Below are positions 1 to 8,204 of a DNA stretch of 50,902 nt, one piece after another. Origin of the DNA: Sporosarcina obsidiansis (lineage in GTDB: Bacteria > Bacillota > Bacilli > Bacillales_A > Planococcaceae); NCBI RefSeq assembly GCF_009651005.1, contig NZ_WHVW01000024.1, positions 1 through 50,902 of the forward strand. Direction: 5' to 3'. The notes under the pieces are model-generated. The model searched no databases. It saw nothing but the letters and a program-made list of their open reading frames with translations, and was not told the origin of the DNA. Every line of letters starts with the position of its first letter. Position 1 is the stretch's first letter. A program made the translations under genes and the position numbers.

Positions 1-30
1 TGGCGTTTACTCTATTGTAAAAGAAAATAG

Positions 31-70
31 ACTGTAGGAAAACTCCAAATTTCCGGAGTTTGTCTACAGT
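31..70 (-). terminator. Hairpin, likely terminator of the leftward aminotransferase gene
   Basis: Arms at 31-37 (ACTGTAG) and 64-70 (CTACAGT) enclose an inner pair AACTCC/GGAGTT. Read leftward, the stem is followed by a T-rich stretch (complement of 13-30), as expected for an intrinsic terminator of the gene ending at 121. Confidence 0.5.
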
Positions 71-74
71 CTGA

Positions 75-103
75 GAAGGTCTTGGCGTATTGCCAAGACC
101 TTC
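75..103 (+). terminator. Intrinsic terminator of a rightward gene left of the window
   Basis: A perfect 12-bp stem (75-86 with 92-103) has a 5-nt loop and is followed by TTTT at 104-107. The T-run lies on the + strand, so it most likely ends a rightward transcript entering from the left edge. Confidence 0.55.
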
Positions 104-120
104 TTTTCATTACTTCACTT

Positions 121-1293
121 TTACGCTTCCACCACGGACATCTTCCCTAGCTGTTCAATCGCCTGCTCAATTAATTCCACTTTCTGAACAAGTGCGATTC
201 GTACATAACCTTCTCCTGCCGTGCCGAAAATACTGCCTGGTACCATGACGACGCCTGCTTTCTGAATCGCTTCGAAAACAAATTGTTTATCATCCATATC
301 GAATGGATATTTTGCCCAGACAAACATACCGCCAGCAGATGGAGTGGTGTCCCAGCCAAGTTTCGAGAGACCTCCCATTAAAGCATGGTGTCGTTTGGAG
401 AATTCAGCGCGCAGACGATCTGTGATTTCTTCTCCATGATCAAGAGCGACCGCTGCTGCTTCTTGAATCGGACCAAATGTGCCGTAATCGAGATTGGATT
501 TCAATTCTTGAAGAACTTTAATCATCTGTGCATTCCCAACGAAATACGCGATTCTTGCGCCTGCCAAACTGAAACTTTTTGATAGAGAGTTAATTTCCAT
601 ACCAACTTCCATCGCGCCAGGCGTAGTCAGGAAGCTAGCAGGTCGATCTCCGGTGAAATAGTATTCCGAATACGCTGCGTCATGCAAGACAATCACTTCA
701 TATTTTTTTGCAAAAGCCACGACCTCTTTGAAATACTCTTCACTCGGCATAGCCGGTACTGGATTTCCCGGTAAGTTTAAAATAAGAAGTTTGGCTTTTT
801 TCGCTACTTCCTCCGGTACTTCATTCAAGTCGGGCAAGAATCCATTTTCTGCAAGTAACGGCATGTAATATGGTATCGCTCCAGCCAATTTAATTCCTGC
901 GTCATAGGCGACGTATGCCGGATTTGTCGTGAGGACGTAATCTCCTTCATTACAAAATGCGAGCGGCAAATGAACGAGGCCTTCCTGCGAACCCATTGTC
1001 TGCAAAATTTCCGTTTCTGGATCGAGGATCACACCCGTACGTCTTTTATAGTAATTCGCAACGGCTTCATGGAAACGCTTCGTCCCACCTAATGTATAGC
1101 CGTATGACGAGGCCAAGGCACTTTGCTCTGATAGGGCTTGACGTACGCGCTCATCAGGCGGAAGATCAGGACTGCCTAGACTCAGATCGATGACGGTGGC
1201 TCCTGTTGCTTGCTTTGCCACCGCGGCTGCTTTCAACTCACCGAAGATGGCAGGTGGAAAGATGGACATTTTTTTGGATGGTTCGAAATTCAT
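121..1293 (-). CDS. Class I/II pyridoxal-phosphate aminotransferase
   Basis: A fold-type I aminotransferase of 390 aa, soluble and cytoplasmic. It shows the family landmarks: the NLPGNPVPA stretch, the HDAAYSEYYF segment that holds the PLP-ring Asp and Tyr, and the Schiff-base lysine in NSLSKSFSLAGARIAY. Proteins of this type are often named LL-diaminopimelate aminotransferase or PatA-like; the substrate cannot be read from sequence. The reading frame is open up to 1446, but the ATG at 1293 is preceded by AAGGAG at a good distance and starts the usual N-terminus (MNFEPSKK), so I start there. Its neighbour two genes away is a lysine-catabolic operon, so a role as 2-aminoadipate aminotransferase is possible. 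It is not in the same transcript, because a rightward SDR gene lies between. The family is certain, the substrate is not. Confidence 0.88.
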   Translation of the reverse strand: MNFEPSKKMSIFPPAIFGELKAAAVAKQATGATVIDLSLGSPDLPPDERVRQALSEQSALASSYGYTLGGTKRFHEAVANYYKRRTGVILDPETEILQTMGSQEGLVHLPLAFCNEGDYVLTTNPAYVAYDAGIKLAGAIPYYMPLLAENGFLPDLNEVPEEVAKKAKLLILNLPGNPVPAMPSEEYFKEVVAFAKKYEVIVLHDAAYSEYYFTGDRPASFLTTPGAMEVGMEINSLSKSFSLAGARIAYFVGNAQMIKVLQELKSNLDYGTFGPIQEAAAVALDHGEEITDRLRAEFSKRHHALMGGLSKLGWDTTPSAGGMFVWAKYPFDMDDKQFVFEAIQKAGVVMVPGSIFGTAGEGYVRIALVQKVELIEQAIEQLGKMSVVEA

Positions 1294-1358
1294 GAAGACG
1301 CACTCCTTAGCTGTTATAGAATAGTTGATTGACCTATTGTAACATGCAAAGTTGCTGC

Positions 1359-1413
1359 TTGGAAAAACTTTTATTGCAAATGTAATATGTTTGTCTGCTG
1401 GCAATGCGGGAAT
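1359..1413 (+). promoter_or_regulatory. Candidate SigB promoter (and a SigA-like alternative) for the SDR gene
   Basis: GTTTGT at 1389-1394 and GGGAAT at 1408-1413 are 13 bp apart, close to the Bacillus SigB consensus GTTTAA-N12-15-GGGTAT (9 of 12 positions). Just upstream, TTGGAA (1359-1364) and TAATAT (1383-1388), 18 bp apart, could be a SigA promoter. The gene downstream resembles YdaD of B. subtilis, a known SigB-dependent general stress protein. Confidence 0.4.
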
Positions 1414-1447
1414 ACTACGTATAGCAAAATTCTGAGGAGGATGCATA

Positions 1448-2329
1448 ATGGCTAAAGATAAATATGAGAAAATAGACGATCAAGTACCTGGGCAGACACA
1501 ATCCGAACAGCCTGGCGTAGAAGAAGAGATGCACCCGGCTCCGATTTATGACGATCCGAATTTTAAAGGTGCGGATAAACTGAAAGGGAAAACTGCTTTG
1601 ATTACAGGCGGCGACAGCGGAATCGGACGAGCAGTGGCGGTTGCCTTCGCGAAAGAAGGTGCAGACGTAGCGATCGCCTACCTGGCCGATCAGGAAGATG
1701 AAGATGCGGATAAAACGATTGATTTAATTGAACATTATGGTGGAAAAGCAAAGAAATATCAGATAGACATTAGTCAGGAAGAGAATTGTCAGCAACTGAT
1801 CCAACAAGTCATCAAGGACTTTGGCCAATTAAATATTTTGGTCAATAACGCAGGGAAGCAATTTCCTCAGACATCCATTGAAGATATTACGAGTGAGCAG
1901 TTGCAGGAAACATTTGAGACGAACTTCTTCGGACTGTTCTACCTTTCTAAAATTGCCGTAGGACACATGAAAAAAGGAGATTGCATCATTAACACGTCCT
2001 CTATCACAGCGTACAATGGATCACCTGGTTTACTGGATTATTCCGCAACAAAAGGTGCGATTACCAGCTTTACGCGTTCATTGGCTCTCAACTTGTCTGA
2101 GCAAGGCATTCGAGTAAATGCGGTGGCACCCGGTCCAATTTGGACACCGCTCATTCCGGCTACATTTGATGCGAAGACGGTGGCCGAGCACGGATCAGAC
2201 ACACCGATGAAACGTCGTGGCCAGCCTGCCGAAAATGCACCAGCTTATGTATTTTTAGCATCACAGGATTCGAGTTATATGACAGGACAGACCATTCATG
2301 TGGATGGTGGAAATTTTGTCGGTTCATAA
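1448..2329 (+). CDS. ydaD: SDR-family oxidoreductase, YdaD-like general stress protein
   Basis: A classical short-chain dehydrogenase of 293 aa. After a polar N-terminal extension of about 45 residues it has the nucleotide-binding TGGDSGIG (about 53-60), the NNAG motif, the catalytic Ser in NTSSITAY, and the YSATK active site (YxxxK). The long charged N-terminus and the end (TGQTIHVDGG) match the YdaD/YhxC subgroup, often annotated glucose 1-dehydrogenase-like; the substrate is unknown. The start has GAGGAGG at about 1434-1440. It is transcribed alone, divergent from the aminotransferase and convergent with the acyl-CoA dehydrogenase. A SigB-like promoter upstream suggests stress induction. 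Family assignment is secure; equivalence to YdaD rests on remembered similarity. Confidence 0.88.
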   Translation: MAKDKYEKIDDQVPGQTQSEQPGVEEEMHPAPIYDDPNFKGADKLKGKTALITGGDSGIGRAVAVAFAKEGADVAIAYLADQEDEDADKTIDLIEHYGGKAKKYQIDISQEENCQQLIQQVIKDFGQLNILVNNAGKQFPQTSIEDITSEQLQETFETNFFGLFYLSKIAVGHMKKGDCIINTSSITAYNGSPGLLDYSATKGAITSFTRSLALNLSEQGIRVNAVAPGPIWTPLIPATFDAKTVAEHGSDTPMKRRGQPAENAPAYVFLASQDSSYMTGQTIHVDGGNFVGS

Positions 2330-2339
2330 TTGATAATGA

Positions 2340-2552
2340 AGTTACGGTTTCGCTTGGTTTGAATGGGGTTTGGTGCGGTTCGGACGCACTTTCGATCGGT
2401 TTGAACGGACTTTGGCGCGGTTCGGATGCACTTTCGATCGGTCTAAATGAAGTTTCGCGCGGTTCGGACGCACTTTCGATCGGTCTGAATGATGTTTCGC
2501 GCGGTTCAGACGCACTTTCGATCGGTCTGAATGAAGTTTCGCGCGGTTCAGA
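2340..2552. repeat. Tandem 42-bp intergenic repeat, five copies
   Basis: The anchor GCGGTT recurs at 2375, 2417, 2459, 2501 and 2543, exactly 42 bp apart. Each unit also carries ACTTTCGATCGGT. The array fills the gap between two convergent genes. It is open in two frames because 42 is a multiple of three and the units lack stops, which creates low-complexity ORFs on both strands that I regard as spurious. Related 42-bp arrays occur at 19490-19631 and 34130-34232. Confidence 0.85.
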
Positions 2553-2579
2553 ATCCAATTTCATTCCCCCTATATCTAA

Positions 2580-2612
2580 AAACACGCATAGTCGCGCAGA
2601 CTATGCGTGTTT
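2580..2612. terminator. Bidirectional terminator between SDR and acyl-CoA dehydrogenase genes
   Basis: A perfect 14-bp stem (2580-2593 with 2599-2612) has the loop GCGCA. A-rich sequence on the left gives a T-run for leftward transcripts, and the right side ends in TTTCTCG. Confidence 0.75.
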
Positions 2613-2616
2613 CTCG

Positions 2617-3810
2617 TCATTCCTCAAACGGCCATTTCGGCAACATGCGATTCAGCTTCTTATCGCTACGTTCACCCAATACATATTCCGCCTGCATGAT
2701 CGTATGAATCTCTCTCGTACCTTCATAAATAACAGGAGCTTTTGAGTTTCGCAAGTATCGAGCAACAGGATATTCATCTGAATAACCATACGCACCGTGG
2801 ATTTGCAATGCATCATCTGCAGCTTGATTGGCGAAATCACAAGCTTGCCATTTAGCTAAGGAGGTTTCGCGCGTGTTACGTATTCCTTTGTTCTTCAACT
2901 CACCGGCGCGATAGACTAAAAGGCGGCTCATCTGATAGCCTGCCTCCATCTTCGCAAGCATTTGTTGAACGAGTTGGTGTTCCCCAATTTTCCGGCCAAA
3001 TGTTTCGCGGGTTTTGGCGTACTCAATGCTCGCTTCCAAACAAGCATTCAGTAAACCGACTGCCCCTGCCGCCACGGTAAATCGTCCATTATCTAGGGCC
3101 GCCATCGCAATTTTGAAACCTTCTCCTTCTTCGCCCACTAAATTTGAAGCTGGCACTCGCACATCCTCAAAGAATAACTCACCCGTGTTCCCTGCCCGTA
3201 TTCCGTACTTTCCTTTTATCGCTTTCGAAGAAAATCCGGGCATCGTTCGCTCGACAATGAAGGCACTGATGCCATGATGTTTTTTAGACTTATCCGTATA
3301 AGCAAATACGAGGAAATGGTCGGCTACGTCACATAGAGAAATCCACGTTTTTTGTCCATTTAATACATAGTCATCACCATCACGCACCGCGGTCGTTTGA
3401 ATGGCTGACACATCCGAACCAGCACCTGGTTCCGTCAATCCGAATGCACCGATCTTTACACCATTCGCTTGCGGAACTAAAAACTGTTGCTTCTGCTCTT
3501 CCGTTCCCCATTGCATGAGCGTCATACAATTCAAACCAATATGCACGGACACTGCTGTGCGAAACGCTGTATCCCCGCGCTCTAGCTCTTCACATAAAAT
3601 TGCCAATGAATTATAATCCATGCCACTGCCACCATATTTCTCAGGCACGCACACACCCATGAAACCGAGATCCGCAAGACGCTTCCAAATAACTGGGTCA
3701 AATCCACCTTGTGCATCCCATTTCGCGATATGCGGTAGTATTTCCGCATCTACAAATTGCTTAGCTGTTTGTCGCAACATCTTTTGTTCATCTGTAAAGG
3801 TAAAGTCCAT
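2617..3810 (-). CDS. Acyl-CoA dehydrogenase, possibly glutaryl-CoA dehydrogenase-like
   Basis: A flavin-dependent acyl-CoA dehydrogenase of 397 aa that oxidises an acyl-CoA thioester to the 2-enoyl form and passes electrons to ETF. It has the three family parts: the helical N-terminus with EKYGGSGMDY, the beta domain with LTEPGAGSDVSAI, and the C-terminal helices with YEGTREIH, whose Glu is the usual catalytic base. It is the last gene of a leftward operon after lysine 6-dehydrogenase and an aldehyde dehydrogenase, with a 25-bp gap. In that setting a role late in lysine breakdown, such as oxidation of glutaryl-CoA, fits. General short-chain acyl-CoA activity is the alternative. Start ATG at 3810 with GGAAAGGAAG upstream. 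Family certain, substrate inferred. Confidence 0.9.
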   Translation of the reverse strand: MDFTFTDEQKMLRQTAKQFVDAEILPHIAKWDAQGGFDPVIWKRLADLGFMGVCVPEKYGGSGMDYNSLAILCEELERGDTAFRTAVSVHIGLNCMTLMQWGTEEQKQQFLVPQANGVKIGAFGLTEPGAGSDVSAIQTTAVRDGDDYVLNGQKTWISLCDVADHFLVFAYTDKSKKHHGISAFIVERTMPGFSSKAIKGKYGIRAGNTGELFFEDVRVPASNLVGEEGEGFKIAMAALDNGRFTVAAGAVGLLNACLEASIEYAKTRETFGRKIGEHQLVQQMLAKMEAGYQMSRLLVYRAGELKNKGIRNTRETSLAKWQACDFANQAADDALQIHGAYGYSDEYPVARYLRNSKAPVIYEGTREIHTIMQAEYVLGERSDKKLNRMLPKWPFEE

Positions 3811-3835
3811 CTTCGTATCTTCCTTTCCAATGAAT

Positions 3836-4978
3836 CTATTGCGCTACAATCACGACGCCACGTTTTTTCATTTCTTCAATATATAGTTCACCTGGCACGA
3901 TTTTCTCTGGCGGATAAGCACCACGCTTCGTAATGATGCCATTGCCGATCATTTGGGCGACAGCGGATATGGTATTCGCTGTCGCTCTTGCCATAGCAGT
4001 TTCATTGGTGGACTGGTCTTTTTCGGTAATCATATTGAATGTAATCGTTGCAGCTTTGCCATCCTTCATTCCGCTCACCAGCACGCGCAACAAGACCGCA
4101 TCCGACTTGTCTCCTAAACGTAATTGCGGAGATAAGTGAGCCATCATAACATCTCGCACGCGCAGTGGTTTGCCATCGACATAGATAGCAGAATCCCTCG
4201 ACAACAATCCTACATCAACAAATAGTTGGAATTTCTCCGCGTGACCTGGATAACGAATGGTTTTATATTCTAGAGTCTCTACATCAGGAAACGATTCAAG
4301 TAATGTGGACGTGCCACCTGACGTATGGAAAGCTTCCATCGTGCCGTAGCCATCAAACGCAAGCGCTTCTACTTCCGACAAAGAAGGCAGTTCCACAACT
4401 TGCCCTTGCCGAATGACACGAGACGGATCGGTATAATGATCGAATAATCCTTCCAATGAAAACACGACGTTGTAGTTTAAAGGTGGCTCAGGCTTCACAG
4501 GTACTCCACCTACATATAGCTTGATGGCATCCGTTTTATCGAGTTTGGAAGCACCATACCCTGCTAGAATATTAATCATTCCAGGGGCAACACCGAGATC
4601 GGGAATGAGCGTAACGCCTTTAGCCGTTGCTTGCTCATGCAAGGCCAACACTTTTTCCGTCGCCCCACCGATATGACCACCCAAATCGACGACATGCACA
4701 CCGCGCTCTACCGCACAGCGGGCAACTTTTTCATTGAATGTATAAAATAACGCATTGACCACGATGTCTCCAAGTGCGATGACATCGCTCAGCTGCACGT
4801 CATTATTTGCATCGAGCAATAAGATATCAAGTTTATCGGACATCAACTGCTCCGCAAAGTCCTCGGCCTGTCGAATTGCACGGTCCGCTAAATAGACTTT
4901 CTTCACTTCATCTTGCTTCACTAAATCCCGCACGACTTCCTTGCCCATCAAACCTGCACCTAGTACGACAACTTTCAT
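3836..4978 (-). CDS. lysDH: L-lysine 6-dehydrogenase (saccharopine dehydrogenase family)
   Basis: A protein of 380 aa with an N-terminal Rossmann fold ([16 protein letters not shown], residues 3-18). It matches closely what I remember of Geobacillus stearothermophilus lysine dehydrogenase: [38 protein letters not shown], the HTSGGTSTL segment and the end [15 protein letters not shown]. That enzyme oxidatively deaminates the epsilon-amino group of L-lysine with NAD+, giving allysine, which cyclises to piperideine-6-carboxylate. The upstream gene of the operon is an aldehyde dehydrogenase that could take allysine to 2-aminoadipate. ATG at 4978, with GAAGGG and GATGAG just upstream, 24 bp after the aldehyde dehydrogenase stop. 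Saccharopine reductase is the alternative, but the length and motifs favour lysine dehydrogenase. Confidence 0.85.
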   Translation of the reverse strand: MKVVVLGAGLMGKEVVRDLVKQDEVKKVYLADRAIRQAEDFAEQLMSDKLDILLLDANNDVQLSDVIALGDIVVNALFYTFNEKVARCAVERGVHVVDLGGHIGGATEKVLALHEQATAKGVTLIPDLGVAPGMINILAGYGASKLDKTDAIKLYVGGVPVKPEPPLNYNVVFSLEGLFDHYTDPSRVIRQGQVVELPSLSEVEALAFDGYGTMEAFHTSGGTSTLLESFPDVETLEYKTIRYPGHAEKFQLFVDVGLLSRDSAIYVDGKPLRVRDVMMAHLSPQLRLGDKSDAVLLRVLVSGMKDGKAATITFNMITEKDQSTNETAMARATANTISAVAQMIGNGIITKRGAYPPEKIVPGELYIEEMKKRGVVIVAQ

Positions 4979-5002
4979 CCGCTCATCCCTTCTTCCTGTA
5001 GT

Positions 5003-6478
5003 TCATTCCGTGTCAATTTGTGCGCGTTGCAACTTCCCGCTGTAATCGATATACACGCTCTTCCATTCCGTAAAGACATCAAGTGCCGCTACGCCAGAAT
5101 CACGATGCCCATTGCCAGTTCCTTTTGTCCCACCAAACGGCAAATGAATTTCCGCACCTGTTGTTCCCGCATTAATATAGACAATACCGGTATCAAGGTC
5201 CCGCTGCGCTCGGAACACATTATTCACATCCTGCGAGAAAATAGAACTCGACAAGCCGTACGCCACGCTATTATTCACGTCGATCGCTTCTTCGAGACTA
5301 CCGACAGTTATAAGGGATACGACTGGTCCGAATATTTCCTCCTGCGCCAAACGGCTATCCCACGCGACATCCGCAAACAATGTAGGTTCGAAGTAATGCC
5401 CTTTAGCAAAGTCGCCTTCATGTAAGACATTCCCGCCTGCTACCAGTTTAGCTCCTTCCTGCTTGCCAATTTCAATATAGCTTTGAATTTTCTCTAACGC
5501 CTTCGCATTGATCACAGGACCGACTTTGACCGATTCATCGAGCCCATTTCCCATCGTCAACTGGGGCATACGCTCGACTAATCGCTGTTGCAGTTCCTCT
5601 TTGATAGCTTCATGTACAATCACCCGGCTACATGCTGTACAGCGCTGCCCAGCCGTACCGAACGCACTCCATAAAATCCCTTCTACCGCCAAATCCACAT
5701 CCGCATCATCCATGACGATCACCGCATTCTTCCCACCCATTTCCAATGAAACTTTTTTCAAGTGACGACCACCAAGTTCCGCAACATGCCGTCCCGTTTC
5801 CGTTGAACCCGTAAAGGAAATGACTCGCACATCTGGATGCTCGATCATCGCGGTCCCCACGTCAGAACCTGATCCAAAGACGATATTCGCCACTCCATTC
5901 GGCAAGCCTGCTTCTTCAAAAATCAATGCCATTTCATAAGCCATCATGGGCGTCTCTGTTGCCGGTTTCCAAATGAAGGTATTGCCTGCAACGATCGCAG
6001 GAAACGACTTCCATGTAGCAATCGCAATTGGAAAATTCCATGGGGTAATTAAACCGACCACGCCAATCGGTGCACGAACACTCATGGCAAATTTATCCTG
6101 TAGCTCAGACGGTACCGTTTCCCCGAACAATCTGCGGCCTTCCCCTGCCATATAATAGGCCATGTCGATTCCTTCTTGCACTTCACCGCGCGCTTCTTCT
6201 ATGACTTTGCCCATTTCTTTTGTCAGCACTTGCGCAAGATGTTCTTTCTTATCTTTCATGAGTCGCCCAATTTTATATAAATAATCGGCTCGTTTAGGTG
6301 CCGGAACGGGTGCCCATTTCTTTTGAGCGTTTTTGGCGGCTTGCACTGCTTTTTCCACGTCTTGTACAGAAGATAACGGAACTTGCGCCAGTTCCTCTCC
6401 ATTTGCCGGGTTCAGTACAGCCGTATAATTGGCAGCTTCTTTTTGCCAAGCACCATCCACATAGTTTGTAAGTTTCAT
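5003..6478 (-). CDS. NAD(P)-dependent aldehyde dehydrogenase, probable allysine dehydrogenase
   Basis: A complete ALDH-superfamily enzyme of 491 aa. It shows the N-anchor PWNFPIAI, the cofactor loop FTGSTETG, the general base in LEMGGKN and the nucleophilic cysteine in [12 protein letters not shown], then EIFGPVV near residue 395. The frame is open to 6541, but the ATG at 6478 has AGGAAGGAG about 8 nt upstream and begins the usual [10 protein letters not shown]-terminus, so I start there. It is the first gene of the operon with lysine 6-dehydrogenase and acyl-CoA dehydrogenase. The likely reaction is allysine (2-aminoadipate 6-semialdehyde) to 2-aminoadipate. Related enzymes act on betaine, succinate or vanillin aldehydes, so the substrate rests on context alone. 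Confidence 0.9.
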   Translation of the reverse strand: MKLTNYVDGAWQKEAANYTAVLNPANGEELAQVPLSSVQDVEKAVQAAKNAQKKWAPVPAPKRADYLYKIGRLMKDKKEHLAQVLTKEMGKVIEEARGEVQEGIDMAYYMAGEGRRLFGETVPSELQDKFAMSVRAPIGVVGLITPWNFPIAIATWKSFPAIVAGNTFIWKPATETPMMAYEMALIFEEAGLPNGVANIVFGSGSDVGTAMIEHPDVRVISFTGSTETGRHVAELGGRHLKKVSLEMGGKNAVIVMDDADVDLAVEGILWSAFGTAGQRCTACSRVIVHEAIKEELQQRLVERMPQLTMGNGLDESVKVGPVINAKALEKIQSYIEIGKQEGAKLVAGGNVLHEGDFAKGHYFEPTLFADVAWDSRLAQEEIFGPVVSLITVGSLEEAIDVNNSVAYGLSSSIFSQDVNNVFRAQRDLDTGIVYINAGTTGAEIHLPFGGTKGTGNGHRDSGVAALDVFTEWKSVYIDYSGKLQRAQIDTE

Positions 6479-6680
6479 TCGTCCTGCTCCTTCCTGTTCT
6501 GTATAGTTTTCGTTATTGCCTCTAGTAGAATTGTTCGACAATATACTATCCTATTCCTTTAAAGCGCTGGATATTCTGAACCCTACTATATTAAAATGGA
6601 GGGAAATAACATTTATGAGTGGTCTTGATAATTAATGGACTATTGGGGGAAGTAAAAGCGAAACGGAGCACAAGATGAGG

Positions 6681-6723
6681 ATGTAATATAAGGTGCGATA
6701 CTATACCCCGTCGGATATTACAT
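6681..6723. repeat. Perfect 9-bp inverted repeat in a gene-free stretch
   Basis: ATGTAATAT (6681-6689) and ATATTACAT (6715-6723) are separated by 25 bp. The gap 6542-6839 holds no convincing gene; it must contain the promoter of the lysine operon on the minus strand. The repeat could be an operator or a structured RNA, and I cannot assign it. Confidence 0.35.
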
Positions 6724-6839
6724 TGTCCAAAAGGTATTGTTATGATAAAAATAATAGAACTTTATACCATAAACGAACCATTATTACTGGCACTCCCTTA
6801 CTTAACCAAAACTTAATTTTTAAAAAGGGGTGAATACTT

Positions 6840-6896
6840 ATGTTTTACGTAATTTTATTCGAAAATGATGTACCAGGAGTACTCTCCCGCACGTAA
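6840..6896 (+). CDS. Possible 18-aa leader peptide before the EamA permease gene
   Basis: An ATG with a strong ribosome-binding site (AAAAAGGGGTG, about 7 nt upstream) opens a reading frame of 18 codons (MFYVILFENDVPGVLSRT). Its stop codon TAA (6894-6896) lies inside the 5' arm of a perfect 12-bp hairpin (6892-6925), and the EamA gene follows 65 bp on. This layout resembles translational attenuation. The first residues also look like the start of YciI-type proteins, so it may instead be a broken remnant of such a gene. Confidence 0.35.
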   Translation: MFYVILFENDVPGVLSRT

Positions 6897-6925
6897 CGGA
6901 GAGATAGCTGCTTCTCTCCGTTACG
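6892..6925 (+). promoter_or_regulatory. Hairpin overlapping the leader-peptide stop, upstream of the EamA gene
   Basis: CGTAACGGAGAG (6892-6903) pairs perfectly with CTCTCCGTTACG (6914-6925) around a 10-nt loop. No T-run follows, so it is not a normal terminator. Its position between a short peptide and the permease start suggests an attenuator. Confidence 0.45.
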
Positions 6926-6961
6926 GCATATAAAGCTTAAATGAAAACGGAGGATATAAAA

Positions 6962-7873
6962 ATGAAAAATACACTTATTGGTTCTTTATATTTAATAGTA
7001 GCTTCGAGTATCTGGGGAGGTATGTATGTTGTCGTTAAAGTAGTCGTAGCAGTCATACCACCAGTAGAACTTGTATGGATGCGTTATGTAATAGCATTGG
7101 TTGCATTAGTCATAATTGGCCTGGTGACTAGACAAAACTGGATAATTGAAAGACGACACTTTGGCATGATAATTGCTATTGCTATTATAGGATACGTCAT
7201 CTCTATTGTTACCCAAGAAACAGGCACAATGCTTTCTACTGCACAAATGGGGGCTATTATAACTTCTACAACGCCAGCATTTATGGTTTTGTTTGCCAGC
7301 TTGATCCTTAAAGAACGTTTAACTATAAAGAAGGTTGTTTCAGTGAGTTTAGCCACTATTGGTGTGGTTACCATTGTTGGAATTGATGATATTGATATGT
7401 CCAGCATGCTTGGAGGAGTATCACTTATTATCGCGGCATTAACTTGGGCGTTCATGTCTGTGCTCATAAAACGTATACCAGATGAGTATTCACAAATTGT
7501 CGTTACGACCTATGCTACTTTAATTGCTGTTGTTGTTTTAACTCCTTTTGTGATTCCAAAATTACCACAAATCGATATAAATGATGTAACTAATCCAACC
7601 ATTTGGGGAGGATTAATTTATTTGGGTGTCATATCGACCTCTATTGCATTTCTATTATGGAGTCGTGGATTACAAATGTTAAATGCCTCCAGTGGTGGAG
7701 TTTTCTTTTTCTTTCAACCTATTGTTGGAACATTATTAGGGTGGTTACTATTAGGTGAAACGATCAGTATTCCCTTTTGGATAGGTTCTATTTTAATTCT
7801 CGTAGGGGTCTTAATCGTTATTAAAGATAGACAAGAAGAACAAAAACAAACTAACCATTCTTTATCTCCATAA
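6962..7873 (+). CDS. EamA/DMT-superfamily permease
   Basis: A membrane protein of 303 aa with about ten hydrophobic segments in two homologous halves, typical of the drug/metabolite transporter superfamily: ASSIWGGMYVVVK near the N-terminus and LSIIAALTWAF-like and LIYLGVISTSIAFLLW segments in the second half. It probably exports a metabolite or amino acid; the substrate is unknown. An in-frame ATG lies at 6941, but GGAGG sits between the two ATGs about 8 nt before 6962, so the second is the better start. The gene is visibly more AT-rich than the lysine operon to its left, which hints at separate ancestry of the 6.5-9.3 kb stretch. Confidence 0.85.
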   Translation: MKNTLIGSLYLIVASSIWGGMYVVVKVVVAVIPPVELVWMRYVIALVALVIIGLVTRQNWIIERRHFGMIIAIAIIGYVISIVTQETGTMLSTAQMGAIITSTTPAFMVLFASLILKERLTIKKVVSVSLATIGVVTIVGIDDIDMSSMLGGVSLIIAALTWAFMSVLIKRIPDEYSQIVVTTYATLIAVVVLTPFVIPKLPQIDINDVTNPTIWGGLIYLGVISTSIAFLLWSRGLQMLNASSGGVFFFFQPIVGTLLGWLLLGETISIPFWIGSILILVGVLIVIKDRQEEQKQTNHSLSP

Positions 7874-8068
7874 ATAGTAGGTAATTATTGCTATTCTCTT
7901 ACATTTTGCGATTTTCTTACTTAGTAAAAAGTAGATCAAACGGATTTCACACATACTCTCAACTTGTGTCTACTAAAGTAGTAAGACTTTATAGACGTCC
8001 CCATCTACAACGCATCCGGGCCATTTAGTAAGCGATGAAACATAAAAAATGCGAAAAGGGTAATGTGA

Positions 8069-8167
8069 GTGAAACGGGTTGGAATTTTCTTAGGTATACT
8101 TGTAGTTATTGCAGTTATGTTTATATTTGTAAACAAATCATTTTATCCATCTCTATTTATCGTGTAA
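8069..8167 (+). CDS. Small single-pass membrane peptide, 32 aa
   Basis: A GTG start with AAAAGGG about 8 nt upstream, directly after an in-frame TGA, opens 32 codons: VKRVGIFLG, then a hydrophobic helix of some 18 residues and a short tail (NKSFYPSLFIV). It sits 37 bp before the alpha/beta hydrolase, whose own N-terminus is a similar lysine-rich start plus transmembrane helix, so it may be a duplicated remnant. No family recognised. The rest of 7874-8204 shows nothing I can name. Confidence 0.35.
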   Translation: MKRVGIFLGILVVIAVMFIFVNKSFYPSLFIV

Positions 8168-8204
8168 TGGGATGGTGTTAATCAGAAGGGAAAAAATAAA
8201 GTAG

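Noticed and set aside
31..103. A small structured RNA gene at the left edge
   Set aside because: The two hairpins are well explained as terminators facing opposite directions.
2340..2552. CRISPR array
   Set aside because: The units are contiguous 42-bp tandem repeats without variable spacers, and no cas gene is present.
2160..2745. Two overlapping repetitive reading frames on opposite strands (141 and 128 codons)
   Set aside because: Both are made by the 42-bp array, whose units are a multiple of three and lack stops. They run into neighbouring genes and a terminator and have no proper ribosome-binding sites.
6542..6839. Sigma-54 promoter for the lysine operon
   Set aside because: No TGGCAC-N5-TTGCAT-like pair was found on the minus strand.
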